64,000 nucleotides of DNA from Budorcas taxicolor (GCF_023091745.1 NW_026291765.1:124001-188000), one strand, 5' to 3'. Numbered from the stretch's first letter, positions 11,425-24,479 are shown. Program-made: numbers and translations. The notes: generated from the letters alone by a model not told the origin.

Positions 11425-12240
11425 AACGGGGCTCCTCTGGATGTGGGCGGGACCCTCGTGATTCCTCTCGAGTGGAGACGGCTAGGTCGGGGAACTTCTG
11501 GATTTGCACCAAGGGTGTGAAGGACCCTTTCGAAGTTCCAGAGGTGAGGTGTGATCAGCCTCGAGACGCCTCAGCGGAAATGGGCCTCATCTCGCCTGGA
11601 GGGGAGAACCTCCTGGATTTTCTCGAGCTGCGGCAGGTCTTCTCGAGTTACGACGGGGACCTCAGGGACCCGCTCTGGTGGCCTCAGGAAAGGCCAGTCC
11701 CCATGCGAGTTGCTAGGGGACCTCTCGGGATTCCTCTCCCGTCCATGCCGGGGCCTCAGTCCTTGTGTGGAGTCGGGGCCGGAACCTGAGGATTCCTCTC
11801 CAGTGTTGCCATGGATCTTGGGGTGCTTCTGAGTCTCCCCAGGGGAGTCAGGCCTCGTCTCGAGTGGGGGCATGCACGTGCGCTTTCCTCCCGAGCTGCA
11901 GCAGTAGTGTCACGCTTCCTGTCACGTGGATCAAGGGATCTGTGGCTTTCCCTCGAGGCTGTCCCTAGAGGCTTTCCCACGAGGCTTTCCCACAGGGCTG
12001 TGCCACGTGCCACCTTGGTGTGAGTCGATCCTCGGCGCGAAAGACGAGCCGGTGAAGGGAAAAGAGGTTCCTCTGGAATGGACTGAGACATCTGGGGGAC
12101 TCTTGGAATGGTGGCACGACCCTGGAGTTCCTCTCGCCGTTCCTGTTGAGAGGGCCTCCTCTTGAGATGCGACGGGAACGCCGGGAACTCTTTCCCGACG
12201 AAGCAGGGAAAGGATCCCTCATCTCGAGCTACGAGGCGGA
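11425..12240. repeat. Satellite monomer 15 (type B)
   Basis: Barcode 76G 204C 543A 614C. 543A (CCCTAGAGG) is shared only with 29 and 33. BamHI present. Confidence 0.93.
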
Positions 12241-13056
12241 AACGGGGCTCCTCTGGATGTGGGCGGGACCCTCGTGATTCCCCTCGAGTGGAGACGGGTA
12301 TGTCGGGGAACTTCTTGATTTGCACCAAGGGTGTGAAGGAGCCTTTCGAAGTTCCAGAGGTGAGGTGTGATCAGCCTCGAGACGCCTCAGCGGAAATGGG
12401 CCTCATCTCGCCTGGAGGGGAGAACCTCCTGGATTTTCTCGAGTTGCGGCAGGTCTTCTCGAGTTACGACGGGGACCTCAGGGAGCCGCTCTGGTGGCCT
12501 CAGGAAAGGCCAGTCCCCATGCGAGTTGCTAGGGGACCTCTCGGGATTCCTCTCCCGTCCATGCCGGGGCCTCAGTCCTTGTGTGGAGTCGGGGCCGGAA
12601 CCTGAGGATTCCTCTCCAGTGTTGCCATGGATCTTGGGGTGCTTCTGAGTCTCCCCAGGGGAGTCAGGCCTCGTCTCGAGTGGGGGCATGCACGTGCGCT
12701 TTCCTCCCGAGCTGCAGCAGTAGTGTCACGCTTCCTGTCACGTGGATCAAGGGATCTGTGGCTTTCCCTCGAGGCTGTCCCTCGAGGCTTTCCCACGAGG
12801 CTTTCCCACAGGGCTGTGCCACGTGCCACCTTGGTGTGAGTCGATCCTCGGCGTGAAAGACGAGCCGGTGAAGGGAAAAGAGGTTCCTCTGGAATGGACT
12901 GAGACATCTGGGGGACTCTTGGAATGGTGGCACGACCCTGGAGTTCCTCTCGCCGTTCCTGTTGAGAGGGCCTCCTCTTGAGATGCGACGGGAACGCCGG
13001 GAACTCTTTCCCGACGAAGCAGGGAAAGGTTCCCTCATCTCGAGCTACGAGGCGGA
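12241..13056. repeat. Satellite monomer 16 (type C)
   Basis: Barcode 42C 58G 61T 101G 245G 790T. BamHI lost as GGTTCC. Confidence 0.93.
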
Positions 13057-13872
13057 AACGGGGCTCCTCTGGATGTGGGCGGGACCCTCGTGATTCCTCT
13101 CGAGTGGAGACGGCTAGGTCGGGGAACTTCTTGATTTGCACCAAGGGTGTGAAGGACCCTTTCGAATTTCCAGAGGTGAGGTGTGATCAGCCTCGAGACG
13201 CCTCTGCGGAAATGGGCCTCATCTCGCCTGGAGGGGAGAACCTCCTGGATTTTCTCGAGTTGCGGCAGGTCTTCTCGAGTTACGACGGGGACCTCAGGGA
13301 CCAGCTCTGGTGGCCTCAGGAAAGGCCAGTCCCCATGCGAGTTGCTAGGGGACCTCTCGGGATTCCTCTCCCGTCCATGCCGGGGCCTCAGTCCTTGTGT
13401 GGAGTCGGGGCCGGAACCTGAGGATTCCTCTCCAGTGTTTCCATGGATCTTGGGGTGCTTCTGAGTCTCCCCAGGGGAGTCAGTCCTCGTCTCGAGTGGG
13501 GGCATGCACGTGCGCTTTCCTCCCGAGCTGCAGCAGTAGTGTCACGCTTCCTGTCACGTGGATCAAGGGATCTGTGGCTTTCCCTCGAGGCTGTCCCTCG
13601 AGGCTTTCCCACGAGGCTTTCCCACAGGGCTGTGCCACGTGCCACCTTGGTGTGAGTCGATCCTCGGCGTGAAAGACGAGCCGGTGAAGGGAAAAGAGGT
13701 TCCTCTGGAATGGACTGAGACATCTGGGGGACTCTTGGAATGGTGGCACGACCCTGGAGTTCCTCTCGCCGTTCCTGTTGAGAGGGCCTCCTCTTGAGAT
13801 GCGACGGGAACGCCGGGAACTCTTTCCCGACGAAGCAGGGAAAGGATCCCTCATCTCGAGCTACGAGGCGGA
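13057..13872. repeat. Satellite monomer 17
   Basis: Barcode 111T 149T 428T with GACCAGCTC near 13300 (shared with 29) and private GTGTTTCC near 13438. BamHI present. Confidence 0.93.
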
Positions 13873-14688
13873 AACGGGGCTCCTCTGGATGTCGGCGGGA
13901 CCCTCGTGATTCCTCTCGAGTGGAGACGGCTAGGTCGGGGAACTTCTTGATTTGCACCAAGGGTGTGAAGGACCCTTTCGAAGTTCCAGAGGTGAGGTGT
14001 GATCAGCCTCGAGACGCCTCAGCGGAAATGGGCCTCATCTCGCCTGGAGGGGAGAACCTCCTGGATTTTCTCGAGTTGCGGCAGGTCTTCTCGAGTTACG
14101 ACGGGGACCACAGGGACCCGCTCTGGTGGCCTCAGGAAAGGCCAGTCCCCATGCGAGTTGCTAGGGGACCTCTCGGAATTCCTCTCCCGTCCATGCCGGG
14201 GCCTCAGTCCTTGTGTGGAGTCGGGGCCGGAACATGAGGATTCCTCTCCAGTGTTGCCATGGATCTTGGGGTGCTTCTGAGTCTCCCCAGGGGAGTCAGG
14301 CCTCGTCTCGAGTGGGGGCATGCACGTGCGCTTTCCTCCCGAGCTGCAGCAGTAGTGTCACGCTTCCTGTCACGTGGATCAAGGGATCTGTGGCTTTCCC
14401 TCGAGGCTGTCCCTCGAGGCTTTCCCACGAGGCTTTCCCACAGGGCTGTGCCACGTGCCACCTTGGTGTGAGTCGATCCTCGGCGTGAAAGACGAGCCGG
14501 TGAAGGGAAAAGAGGTTCCTCTGGAATGGACTGAGACATCTGGGGGACTCTTGGAATGGTGGCACGACCCTGGAGTTCCTCTCGCCGTTCCTGTTGAGAG
14601 GGCCTCCTCTTGAGATGCGACGGGAACGCCGGGAAATCTTTCCCGATGAAGCAGGGAAACGTTCCCTCATCTCGAGCTACGAGGCGGA
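13873..14688. repeat. Satellite monomer 18
   Basis: Barcode 21C 238A 764A 775T 788C 790T. Carries GAATTC (EcoRI) at 14176-14181, seen elsewhere only in monomer 36, and private AACATGAGG near 14233. Confidence 0.93.
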
Positions 14689-15504
14689 AACGGGGCTCCT
14701 CTGGATGTGGGCGGGACCCTCGTGATTCCTCTCGAGTGGAGACGGCTAGGTCGGGGAACTTCTTGATTTGCACCAAGGGTGTGAAGGACCCTTTCGAAGT
14801 TCCAGAGGTGAGGTGTGATCCGCCTCGAGACGCCTCAGCGGAAATGGGCCTCATCTCGCCTGGAGGGGAGAACCTCCTGGATTTTCTCGAGTTGCGGCAG
14901 GTCTTCTCGAGTTACGACTGGGACCTCAGGGACCCGCTCTGGTGGCCTCAGGAAAGGCCAGTCCCCATGCGAGTTGCTAGGGGACCTCTCGGGATTCCTC
15001 TCCCGTCCATGCCGGGGCCTCAGTCCTTGTGTGGAGTCGGGGCCGGAACCTGAGGATTCCTCTCCAGTGTTGCCATGGATCTTGGGGTGCTTCTGAGTCT
15101 CCCCAGGGGAGTCAGGCCTCGTCTCGAGTGGGGGCATGCACGTGCGCTTTCCTCCCGAGCTGCAGCAGTAGTGTCACGCTTCCTGTCACGTGGATCAAGG
15201 GATCTGTGGCTTTCCCTCGAGGCTGTCCCTCGAGGCTTTCCCACGAGGCTTTCCCACAGGGCTGTGCCACGTGCCACCTTGGTGTGAGTCGATCCTCGGC
15301 GTGAAAGACGAGCCGGTGAAGGGAAAAGAGGTTCCTCTGGAATGGACTGAGACATCTGGGGGACTCTTGGAATGGTGGCACGACCCTGGAGTTCCTCTCG
15401 CCGTTCCTGTTGAGAGGGCCTCCTCTTGAGATGCGACGGGAACGCCGGGAACTCTTTCCCGACGAAGCAGGGAAACGTTCCCTCATCTCGAGCTACGAGG
15501 CGGA
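14689..15504. repeat. Satellite monomer 19
   Basis: Barcode 133C 788C 790T; the TGATCA site is lost. Private TACGACTGGG near 14919. Confidence 0.93.
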
Positions 15505-16320
15505 AACGGGGCTCCTCTGGATGTGGGCGGAACCCTCGTGATTCCTCTCGAGTGGAGACGGCTAGGTCGGGGAACTTCTTGATTTGCACCAAGGGTGTGA
15601 AGGACCCTTTCGAAGTTCCAGAGGTGAGGTGTGATCAGCCTCGAGACGCCTCTGCGGAAATGGGCCTCATCTCGCCTGGAGGGGAGAACCTCCTGGATTT
15701 TCTCGAGTTGCGGCAGGTCTTCTCGAGTTACGACGGGGACCTCAGGGACCCGCTCTGGTGGCCTCAGGAAAGGCCAGTCCCCATGCGAGTTGCTAGGGGA
15801 CCTCTCGGGATTCCTCTCCCGTCCATGCTGGGGCCTCAGTCCTTGTGTGGAGTCGGGGCCGGAACCTGAGGATTCCTCTCCAGTGTTGCCATGGATGTTG
15901 GGGTGCTTCTGAGTCTCCCCAGGGGAGTCAGGCCTCGTCTCGAGTGGGGGCATGCACGTGCGCTTTCCTCCCGAGCTGCAGCAGTAGTGTCACGCTTCCT
16001 GTCACGTGGATCAAGGGATCTGTGGCTTTCCCTCGAGGCTGTCCCTCGAGGCTTTCCCACGAGGCTTTCCCACAGGGCTGTGCCACGTGCCACCTTGGTG
16101 TGAGTCGATCCTCGGCGTGAAAGACGAGCCGGTGAAGGGAAAAGAGGTTCCTCTGGAATGGACTGAGACATCTGGGGGACTCTTGGAATGGTGGCACGAC
16201 CCTGGAGTTCCTCTCGCCGTTCCTGTTGAGAGGGCCTCCTCTTGAGATGCGACGGGAACGCCGGGAACTCTTTCCCGACGAAGCAGGGAAAGGATCCCTC
16301 ATCTCGAGCTACGAGGCGGA
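15505..16320. repeat. Satellite monomer 20
   Basis: Barcode 149T 325T 393G, beginning with GCGGAACC as in monomer 11. BamHI present. Confidence 0.93.
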
Positions 16321-17136
16321 AACGGGGCTCCTCTGGATGTGGGCGGGACCCTCGTGATTCCTCTCGAGTGGAGACGGCTAGGTCGGGGAACTTCTTGATT
16401 TGCACCAAGGGTGTGAAGGACCGTTTCGAAGTTCCAGAGGTGAGGTGTGATCAGCCTCGAGACGCCTCAGCGGAAATGGGCCTCATCTCGCCTGGAGGGG
16501 AGAACCTCCTGGATTTTCTCGAGTTGCGGCAGGTCTTCTCGAGTTACGACGGGGACCACAGGGACCCGCTCTGGTGGCCTCAGGAAAGGCCAGTCCCCAT
16601 GCGTGTTGCTAGGGGACCTCTCGGGTTTCCTCTCCCGTCCATGCCGGGGACTCAGTCCTTGTGTGGAGTCGGGGCCGGAACCTGAGGATTGCTCTCCAGT
16701 GTTGCCATGGATCTTGGGGTGCTTCTGAGTCTCCCCAGGGGAGTCAGGCCTCGTCTCGAGTGGGGGCATGCACGTGCGCTTTCCTCCCGAGCTGCAGCAG
16801 TAGTGTCACGCTTCCTGTCACGTGGATCAAGGGATCTGTGGCTTTCCCTCGAGGCTGTCCCTCGAGGCTTTCCCACGAGGCTTTCCCACAGGGCTGTGCC
16901 ACGTGCCACCTTGGTGTGAGTCGATCCTCGGCGTGAAAGACGAGCCGGTGAAGGGAAAAGAGGTTCCTCTGGAATGGACTGAGACATCTGGGGGACTCTT
17001 GGAATGGTGGCACGACCCTGGAGTTCCTCTCGCCGTTCCTGTTGAGAGGGCCTCCTCTTGAGATGCGACGGGAACGCCGGGAACTCTTTCCCGACGAAGC
17101 AGGGAAACGTTCCCTCATCTCGAGCTACGAGGCGGA
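16321..17136. repeat. Satellite monomer 21 (type H, early form)
   Basis: Barcode 103G 238A 284T 306T 330A 788C 790T with private GATTGCTC near 16691. Confidence 0.93.
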
Positions 17137-17952
17137 AACGGGGCTCCTCTGGATGTGGGCGGGACCCTCGTGATTCCTCTCGAGTGGAGACGGCTAGGTC
17201 GGGGAACTTCTTGATTTGCACCAAGGGTGTGAAGGACCCTTTCGAAGTTCCAGAGGTGAGGTGTGATCAGCCTCGAGACACCTCTGCGGAAATGGGCCTC
17301 ATCTCGCCTGGAGGGGAGAACCTCCTGGATTTTCTCGAGTTGCAGCAGGTCTTCTCGAGTTACTATGGGGACCTCAGGGACCCGCTCTGGTGGCCTCAGG
17401 AAAGGCCAGTCCCCATGAGAGTTGCTAGGGGACCTCTCGGGATTCCTCTCCCGTCCATGCCGGGGCCTCAGTCCTTGTGTGGAGTCGGGGCCGGAACCTG
17501 AGCATTCCTCTCCAGTGTTGCCATGGATCTTGGGGTGCTTCTGAGTCTCCCCAGGGGAGTCAGGCCTCGTCTCGAGTGGGGGCATGCACGTGCGCTTTCC
17601 TCCCGAGCTGCAGCAGTAGTGTCACGCTTCCTGTCACGTGGATCAAGGGATCTGTGGCTTTCCCTCGAGGCTGTCCCTCGAGGCTTTCCCACGAGGCTTT
17701 CCCACAGGGCTGTGCCACGTGCCACCTTGGTGTGAGTCGATCCTCGGCGTGAAAGACGAGCCGGTGAAGGGAAAAGAGGTTCCTCTGGAATGGACTGAGA
17801 CATCTGGGGGACTCTTGGAATGGTGGCACGACCCTGGAGTTCCTCTCGCCGTTCCTGTTGAGAGGGCCTCCTCTTGAGATGCGACGGGAACGCCGGGAAC
17901 TCTTTCCCGACGAAGCAGGGAAAGGATCCCTCATCTCGAGCTACGAGGCGGA
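17137..17952. repeat. Satellite monomer 22
   Basis: Barcode 144A 149T 228T 230T 367C, with TTGCAGCAG near 17344 and ATGAGAG near 17418. Resembles monomers 54 and 57. BamHI present. Confidence 0.93.
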
Positions 17953-18768
17953 AACGGGGCTCCTCTGGATGTGGGCGGGACCCTCGTGATTCCTCTCGAG
18001 TGGAGACGGCTAGGTCGGGGAACTTCTTGATTTGCACCAAGGGTGTGAAGGACCCTTTCGAAGTTCCAGAGGTGAGGTGTGATCAGCCTCGAGACACCTC
18101 TGCGGAAATGGGCCTCATCTCGCCTGGAGGGGAGAACCTCCTGGATTTTCTCGAGTTGCGGCAGGTCTTCTCGAGTTACGACGGGGACCTCAGGGACCCG
18201 CTCTGGTGGCCTCAGGAAAGGCCAGTCCCCATGCGAGTTGCTAGGGGACCACTCGGGATTCCTCTCCCGTCCATGCCGGGGCCTCAGTCCTTGTGTGGAG
18301 TCGGGGCCGGAACCTGAGGATTCCTCTCCAGTGTTGCCATGGATCTTGGGGTGCTTCTGAGTCTCCCCAGGGGAGTCAGGCCTCGTCTCGAGTCTGGGCT
18401 TGCACGTGCGCTTTCCTCCCGAGCTGCAGCAGTAGTGTCATGCTTCCTGTCACGTGGATCAAGGGATCTGTGGCTTTCCCTCGAGGCTGTCCCTCGAGGC
18501 TTTCCCACGAGGCTTTCCCACAGGGCTGTGCCACGTGCCACCTTGGTGTGAGTCGATCCTCGGCGTGAAAGACGAGCCGGTGAAGGGAAAAGAGGTTCCT
18601 CTGGAATGGACTGAGACATCTGGGGGACTCTTGGAATGGTGGCACGACCCTGGAGTTCCTCTCGCCGTTCCTGTTGAGAGGGCCTCCTCTTGAGATGCGA
18701 CGGGAACGCCGGGAACTCTTTCCCGACGAAGCAGGGAAACGTTCCCTCATCTCGAGCTACGAGGCGGA
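17953..18768. repeat. Satellite monomer 23
   Basis: Barcode 144A 149T 299A 448T 788C 790T; first 448T in the window. Private GAGTCTGGGC near 18393 and GTCATGC near 18440. Confidence 0.93.
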
Positions 18769-19584
18769 AACGGGGCTCCTCTGGATGTGGGCGGGACCCT
18801 CGTGATTCCTCTCGAGTGGAGACGGCTAGGTCGGGGAACTTCTTGATTTGCACCAAGGGTGTGAAGGACCCTTTCGAATTTCCAGAGGTGAGGTGTGATC
18901 AGCCTCGAGACGCCTCTGCGGAAATGGGCCTCATCTCGCCTGGAGGGGAGAACCTCCTGGATTTTCTCGAGTTGCGGCAGGTCTTCTCGAGTTACGACGG
19001 GGACCTCAGGGACCCGCTCTGGTGGCCTCAGGAAAGGCCAGTCCCCATGCGAGTTGCTAGGGGACCTCTCGGGATTCCTCTCCCGTCCATGCTGGGGCCT
19101 CAGTCCTTGTGTGGAGTCGGGGCCGGAACCTGAGGATTCCTCTCCAGTGTTGCCATGGATGTTGGGGTGCTTCTGAGTCTCCCCAGGGGAGTCAGGCCTC
19201 GTCTCGAGTGGGGGCATGCACGTGCGCTTTCCTCCCGAGCTGCAGCAGTAGTGTCACGCTTCCTGTCACGTGGATCAAGGGATCTGTGGCTTTCCCTCGA
19301 GGCTGTCCCTCGAGGCTTTCCCACGAGGCTTTCCCACAGGGCTGTGCCACGTGCCACCTTGGTGTGAGTCGATCCTCGGCGTGAAAGACGAGCCGGTGAA
19401 GGGAAAAGAGGTTCCTCTGGAATGGACTGAGACATCTGGGGGACTCTTGGAATGGTGGCACGACCCTGGAGTTCCTCTCGCCGTTCCTGTTGAGAGGGCC
19501 TCCTCTTGAGATGCGACGGGAACGCCGGGAACTCTTTCCCGACGAAGCAGGGAAAGGATCCCTCATCTAGAGCTACGAGGCGGA
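18769..19584. repeat. Satellite monomer 24
   Basis: Barcode 111T 149T 325T 393G 801A; first TCTAGA (XbaI) copy. BamHI present. Confidence 0.93.
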
Positions 19585-20400
19585 AACGGGGCTTCTCTGG
19601 ATGTGGGCGGGACCCTCGTAATTCCTCTCGAGTGGAGACGGCTAGATCGGGGAACTTCTTGATTTGCACCAAGGGTGTGAAGGACCCTTTCGAAGTTCCA
19701 GAGGTGAGGTGTGATCAGCCTCGAGACGCCTCAGCGGAAATGGGCCTCATCTCGCCTGGAGGGGAGAACCTCCTGGATTTTCTCGAGTTGCGGCAGGTCT
19801 TCTCGAGTTACGACGGGGACCTCAGGGACCCGATCTGGTGGCCTCAGGAAAGGCCAGTCCCCATGCGAGTTGCTAGGGGACCACTCGGGATTCCTCTCCC
19901 GTCCATGCCGGGGCCTCAGTCCTTGTGTGGAGTCGGGGCCGGAACCTGAGGATTCCTCTCCAGTGTTGCCATGGATCTTGGGGTGCTTCTGAGTCTCCCC
20001 AGGGGAGTCAGGCCTCGTCTCGAGTGGGGGCTTGCACGTGCGCTTTCCTCCCGAGCTGCAGCAGTAGTGTCACGCTTCCTGTCACGTGGATCAAGGGATC
20101 TGTGGCTTTCCCTCGAGGCTGTCCCTCGAGGCTTTCCCACGAGGCTTTCCCACAGGGCTGTGCCACGTGCCACCTTGGTGTGAGTCGATCCTCGGCGTGA
20201 AAGACGAGCCGGTGAAGGGAAAAGAGGTTCCTCTGGAATGGACTGAGACATCTGGGGGACTCTTGGAATGGTGGCACGACCCTGGAGTTCCTCTCGCCGT
20301 TCCTGTTGAGAGGGCCTCCTCTTGAGATGCGACGGGAACGCCGGGAACTCTTTCCCGACGAAGCAGGGAAAGGTTCCCTCATCTCGAGCTACGAGGCGGA
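19585..20400. repeat. Satellite monomer 25
   Basis: Barcode 36A 299A 448T 790T. GGGCTTCTC at its start is shared with 32; private CTAGATC and CCGATCTGG. Confidence 0.93.
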
Positions 20401-21216
20401 AACGGGGCTCCTCTGGATGTGGGCGGGACCCTCGTGATTCCTCTCGAGTGGAGACGGCTAGGTCGGGGAACTTCTTGATTTGCACCAAGGGTGTGAAGGA
20501 CCCTTTCGAATTTCCAGAGGTGAGGTGTGATCAGCCTCGAGACGCCTCTGCGGAAATGGGCCTCATCTCGCCTGGAGGGGAGAACCTCCTGGATTCTCTC
20601 GAGTTGCGGCAGGTCTTCTCGAGTTACGACGGGGACCTCAGGGACCCGCTCTGGTGGCCTCAGGAAAGGCCAGTCCCCATGCGAGTTGCTAGGGGACCTC
20701 TCGGGATTCCTCTCCCGTCCATGCCGGGGCCTCAGTCCTTGTGTGGAGTCGGGGCCGGAACCTGAGGATTCCTCTCCAGTGTTGCCATGGATCTTAGGGT
20801 GCTTCTGAGTCTCCCCAGGGGAGTCAGTCCTCGTCTCGAGTGGGGGCATGCACGTGTGCTTTCCTCCCGAGCTGCAGCAGTAGTGTCACGCTTCCTGTCA
20901 CGTGGATCAAGGGATCTGTGGCTTTCCCTCGAGGCTGTCCCTCGAGGCTTTCCCACGAGGCTTTCCCACAGGGCTGTGCCACGTGCCACCTTGGTGTGAG
21001 TCGATCCTCGGCGTGAAAGACGAGCCGGTGAAGGGAAAAGAGGTTCCTCTGGAATGGACTGAGACATCTGGGGGACTCTTGGAATGGTGGCACGACCCTG
21101 GAGTTCCTCTCGCCGTTCCTGTTGAGAGGGCCTCCTCTTGAGATGCGACGGGAACGCCGGGAACTCTTTCCCGACGAAGCAGGGAAAGGATCCCTCATCT
21201 CGAGCTACGAGGCGGA
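20401..21216. repeat. Satellite monomer 26
   Basis: Barcode 111T 149T 428T 457T with private GATTCTCTC near 20595 and CTTAGGG near 20796. BamHI present. Confidence 0.93.
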
Positions 21217-22032
21217 AACGGGGCTCCTCTGGATGTCGGCGGGACCCTCGTGATTCCTCTCGAGTGGAGACGGCTAGGTCGGGGAACTTCTTGATTTGCA
21301 CCAAGGGTGTGAAGGACCCGTTCGAAGTTCCAGAGGTGAGGTGTGATCAGCCTCGAGACGCCTCACCCGAAATGGGCCTCATCTCGCCTGGAGCGGAGAA
21401 CCTCCTGGATTTTCTCGAGTTGCGGCAGGTCTTCTCGAGTTACGACGGGGACCTCAGGGACCCGCTCTGGTGGCCTCAGGAAAGGCCAGTCCCCATGCGA
21501 GTTGCTAGGGGACCACTCGGGATTCCTCTCCCGTCCATGCCGGGGCCTCAGTCCTTGTGTGGAGTCGGGGCCGGAACCTGAGGATTCCTCTCCAGTGTTG
21601 CCATGGATCTTGGGGTGCTTCTGAGTCTCCCCAGGGGAGTCAGGCCTCGTCTCGAGTGGGGGCTTGCACGTGCGCTCTCCTCCCGAGCTGCAGCAGTAGT
21701 GTCACGCTTCCTGTCACGTGGATCAAGGGATCTGTGGCTTTCCCTCGAGGCTGTCCCTCGAGGCTTTCCCACGAGGCTTTCCCACAGGGCTGTGCCACGT
21801 GCCACCTTGGTGTGAGTCGATCCTCGGCGTGAAAGACGAGCCGGTGAAGGGAAAAGAGGTTCCTCTGGAATGGACTGAGACATCTGGGGGACTCTTGGAA
21901 TGGTGGCACGACCCTGGAGTTCCTCTCGCCGTTCCTGTTGAGAGGGCCTCCTCTTGAGATGCGACGGGAACGCCGGGAACTCTTTCCCGACGAAGCAGGG
22001 AAAGGTTCCCTCATCTCGAGCTACGAGGCGGA
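21217..22032. repeat. Satellite monomer 27
   Basis: Barcode 21C 104G 178C 299A 448T 790T with CCTCACCCG near 21366 and GCGCTCTCC near 21676. Earliest 178C, without the rest of the type H block. Confidence 0.93.
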
Positions 22033-22848
22033 AACGGGGCTCCTCTGGATGTGGGCGGGACCCTCGTGATTCCTCTCGAGTGGAGACGGCTAGGTCGGGG
22101 AACTTCTTGATTTGCACCAAGGGTGTGAAGGACCCTTTCGAATTTCCAGAGGTGAGGTGTGATCAGCCTCGAGACGCCTCTGCGGAAATGGGCCTCATCT
22201 CGCCTGGAGGGGAGAACCTCCTGGATTTTCTCGAGTTGCGGCAGGTCTTCTCGAGTTACGACGGGGACCTCAGGGACCCGCTCTGGTGGCCTCAGGAAAG
22301 GCCAGTCCCCATGCGAGTTGCTAGGGGACCTCTCGGGATTCCTCTCCCGTCCATGCCGGGGCCTCAGTCCTTGTGTGGAGTCGGGGCCGGAACCTGAGGA
22401 TTCCTCTCCAGTGTTGCCATGGATCTTGGGGTGCTTCTGAGTCTCCCCAGGGGAGTCAGGCCTCGTCTCGAGTGGGGGCATGCACGTGCGCTTTCCTCCC
22501 GAGCTGCAGCAGTAGTGTCACGCTTCCTGTCACGTGGATCAAGGGATCTGTGGCTTTCCCTCGAGGCTGTCCCTCGAGGCTTTCCCACGAGGCTTTGCCA
22601 CAGGGCTGTGCCACGTGCCACCTTGGTGTGAGTCGATCCTCGGCGTGAAAGACGAGCCGGTGAAGGGAAAAGAGGTTCCTGTGGAATGGACTGAGACATC
22701 TGGGGGACTCTTGGAATGGTGGCACGACCCTGGAGTTCCTCTCGCCGTTCCTGTTGAGAGGGCCTCCTCTTGAGATGCGACGGGAACGCCGGGAACTCTT
22801 TCCCGACGAAGCAGGGAAAGGATCCCTCATCTCGAGCTACGAGGCGGA
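22033..22848. repeat. Satellite monomer 28 (type A)
   Basis: Barcode 111T 149T 565G 649G. First A of the A-B-C-D series. BamHI present. Confidence 0.93.
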
Positions 22849-23664
22849 AACGGGGCTCCTCTGGATGTCGGCGGGACCCTCGTGATTCCTCTCGAGTGGA
22901 GACGGCTAGGTCGGGGAACTTCTGGATTTGCACCAAGGGTGTGAAGGACCCTTTCGAAGTTCCAGAGGTGAGGTGTGATCAGCCTCGAGACGCCTCAGCG
23001 GAAATGGGCCTCATCTCGCCTGGAGGGGAGAACCTCCTGGATTTTCTCGAGCTGCGGCAGGTCTTCTCGAGTTACGACGGGGACCTCAGGGACCAGCTCT
23101 GGTGGCCTCAGGAAAGGCCAGTCCCCATGCGAGTTGCTAGGGGACCTCTCGGGATTCCTCTCCCGTCCATGCCGGGGCCTCAGTCCTTGTGTGGAGTCGG
23201 GGCCGGAACCTGAGGATTCCTCTCCAGTGTTGCCATGGATCTTGGGGTGCTTCTGAGTCTCCCCAGGGGAGTCAGGCCTCGTCTCGAGTGGGGGCATGCA
23301 CGTGCGCTTTCCTCCCGAGCTGCAGCAGTAGTGTCACGCTTCCTGTCACGTGGATCAAGGGATCTGTGGCTTTCCCTCGAGGCTGTCCCTAGAGGCTTTC
23401 CCACGAGGCTTTCCCACAGGGCTGTGCCACGTGCCACCTTGGTGTGAGTCGATCCTCGGCGCGAAAGACGAGCCGGTGAAGGGAAAAGAGGTTCCTCTGG
23501 AATGGACTGAGACATCTGGGGGACTCTTGGAATGGTGGCACGACCCTGGAGTTCCTCTCGCCGTTCCTGTTGAGAGGGCCTCCTCTTGAGATGCGACGGG
23601 AACGCCGGGAACTCTTTCCCGACGAAGCAGGGAAAGGATCCCTCATCTCGAGCTACGAGGCGGA
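22849..23664. repeat. Satellite monomer 29 (type B)
   Basis: Barcode 21C 76G 204C 543A 614C with GACCAGCTC. BamHI present. Confidence 0.93.
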
Positions 23665-24479
23665 AACGGGGCTCCTCTGGATGTGGGCGGGACCCTCGTG
23701 ATTCCCCTCGAGTGGAGACGGGTATGTCGGGGAACTTCTTGATTTGCACCAAGGGTGTGAAGGAGCCTTTCGAAGTTCCAGAGGTGAGGTGTGATCAGCC
23801 TCGAGACGCCTCAGCGGAAATGGGCCTCATCTCGCCTGGAGGGGAGAACCTCCTGAATTTTCTCGAGTTGCGGCAGGTCTTCTCGAGTTACGACGGGGAC
23901 CTCAGGGACCCGCTCTGGTGGCCTCAGGAAAGGCCAGTCCCCATGCGAGTTGCTAGGGGACCTCTCGGGATTCCTCTCCCGTCCATGCCGGGGCCTCAGT
24001 CCTTGTGTGGAGTCGGGGCCGGAACCTGAGGATTCCTCTCCAGTGTTGCCATGGATCTTGGGGTGCTTCTGAGTCTCCCCAGGGGAGTCAGGCCTCGTCT
24101 CGAGTGGGGGCATGCACGTGCGCTTTCCTCCCGAGCTGCAGCAGTAGTGTCACGCTTCCTGTCACGTGGATCAAGGGATCTGTGGCTTTCCCTCGAGGCT
24201 GTCCCTCGAGGCTTTCCCACGAGGCTTTCCCACAGGGCTGTGCCACGTGCCACCTTGGTTGAGTCGATCCTCGGCGTGAAAGACGAGCCGGTGAAGGGAA
24301 AAGAGGTTCCTCTGGAATGGACTGAGACATCTGGGGGACTCTTGGAATGGTGGCACGACCCTGGAGTTCCTCTCGCCGTTCCTGTTGAGAGGGCCTCCTC
24401 TTGAGATGCGACGGGAACGCCGGGAACTCTTTCCCGACGAAGCAGGGAAACGTACCCTCATCTCGAGCTACGAGGCGGA
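23665..24479. repeat. Satellite monomer 30 (type C, 815 bp)
   Basis: Barcode 42C 58G 61T 101G 788C, with GAAACGTACC instead of GAAACGTTCC. One base is missing near 24259 (GGTTGAG for GGTGTGAG). Private CCTGAATTTT. Confidence 0.93.

Larger units (their letters stand above)
8352..11615. repeat. Tandem duplication of a 1632-bp dimer
   Basis: Copy 1 is about 8352-9983 and copy 2 about 9984-11615. Monomers 11 and 13 share CTCCAGTT, AGGAACACG, 325T, GGGTTGTG and TGTAAGTCG, several of which occur nowhere else. Monomers 12 and 14 share the full 103G/238A/284T/306T/330A/788C set. The 76G state starts both 13 and 15. One substitution (GTGATTCC to GTGAATCC, near 10634) is the only difference I noticed. 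Edges are approximate because the flanks are the same repeat. Confidence 0.85.
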
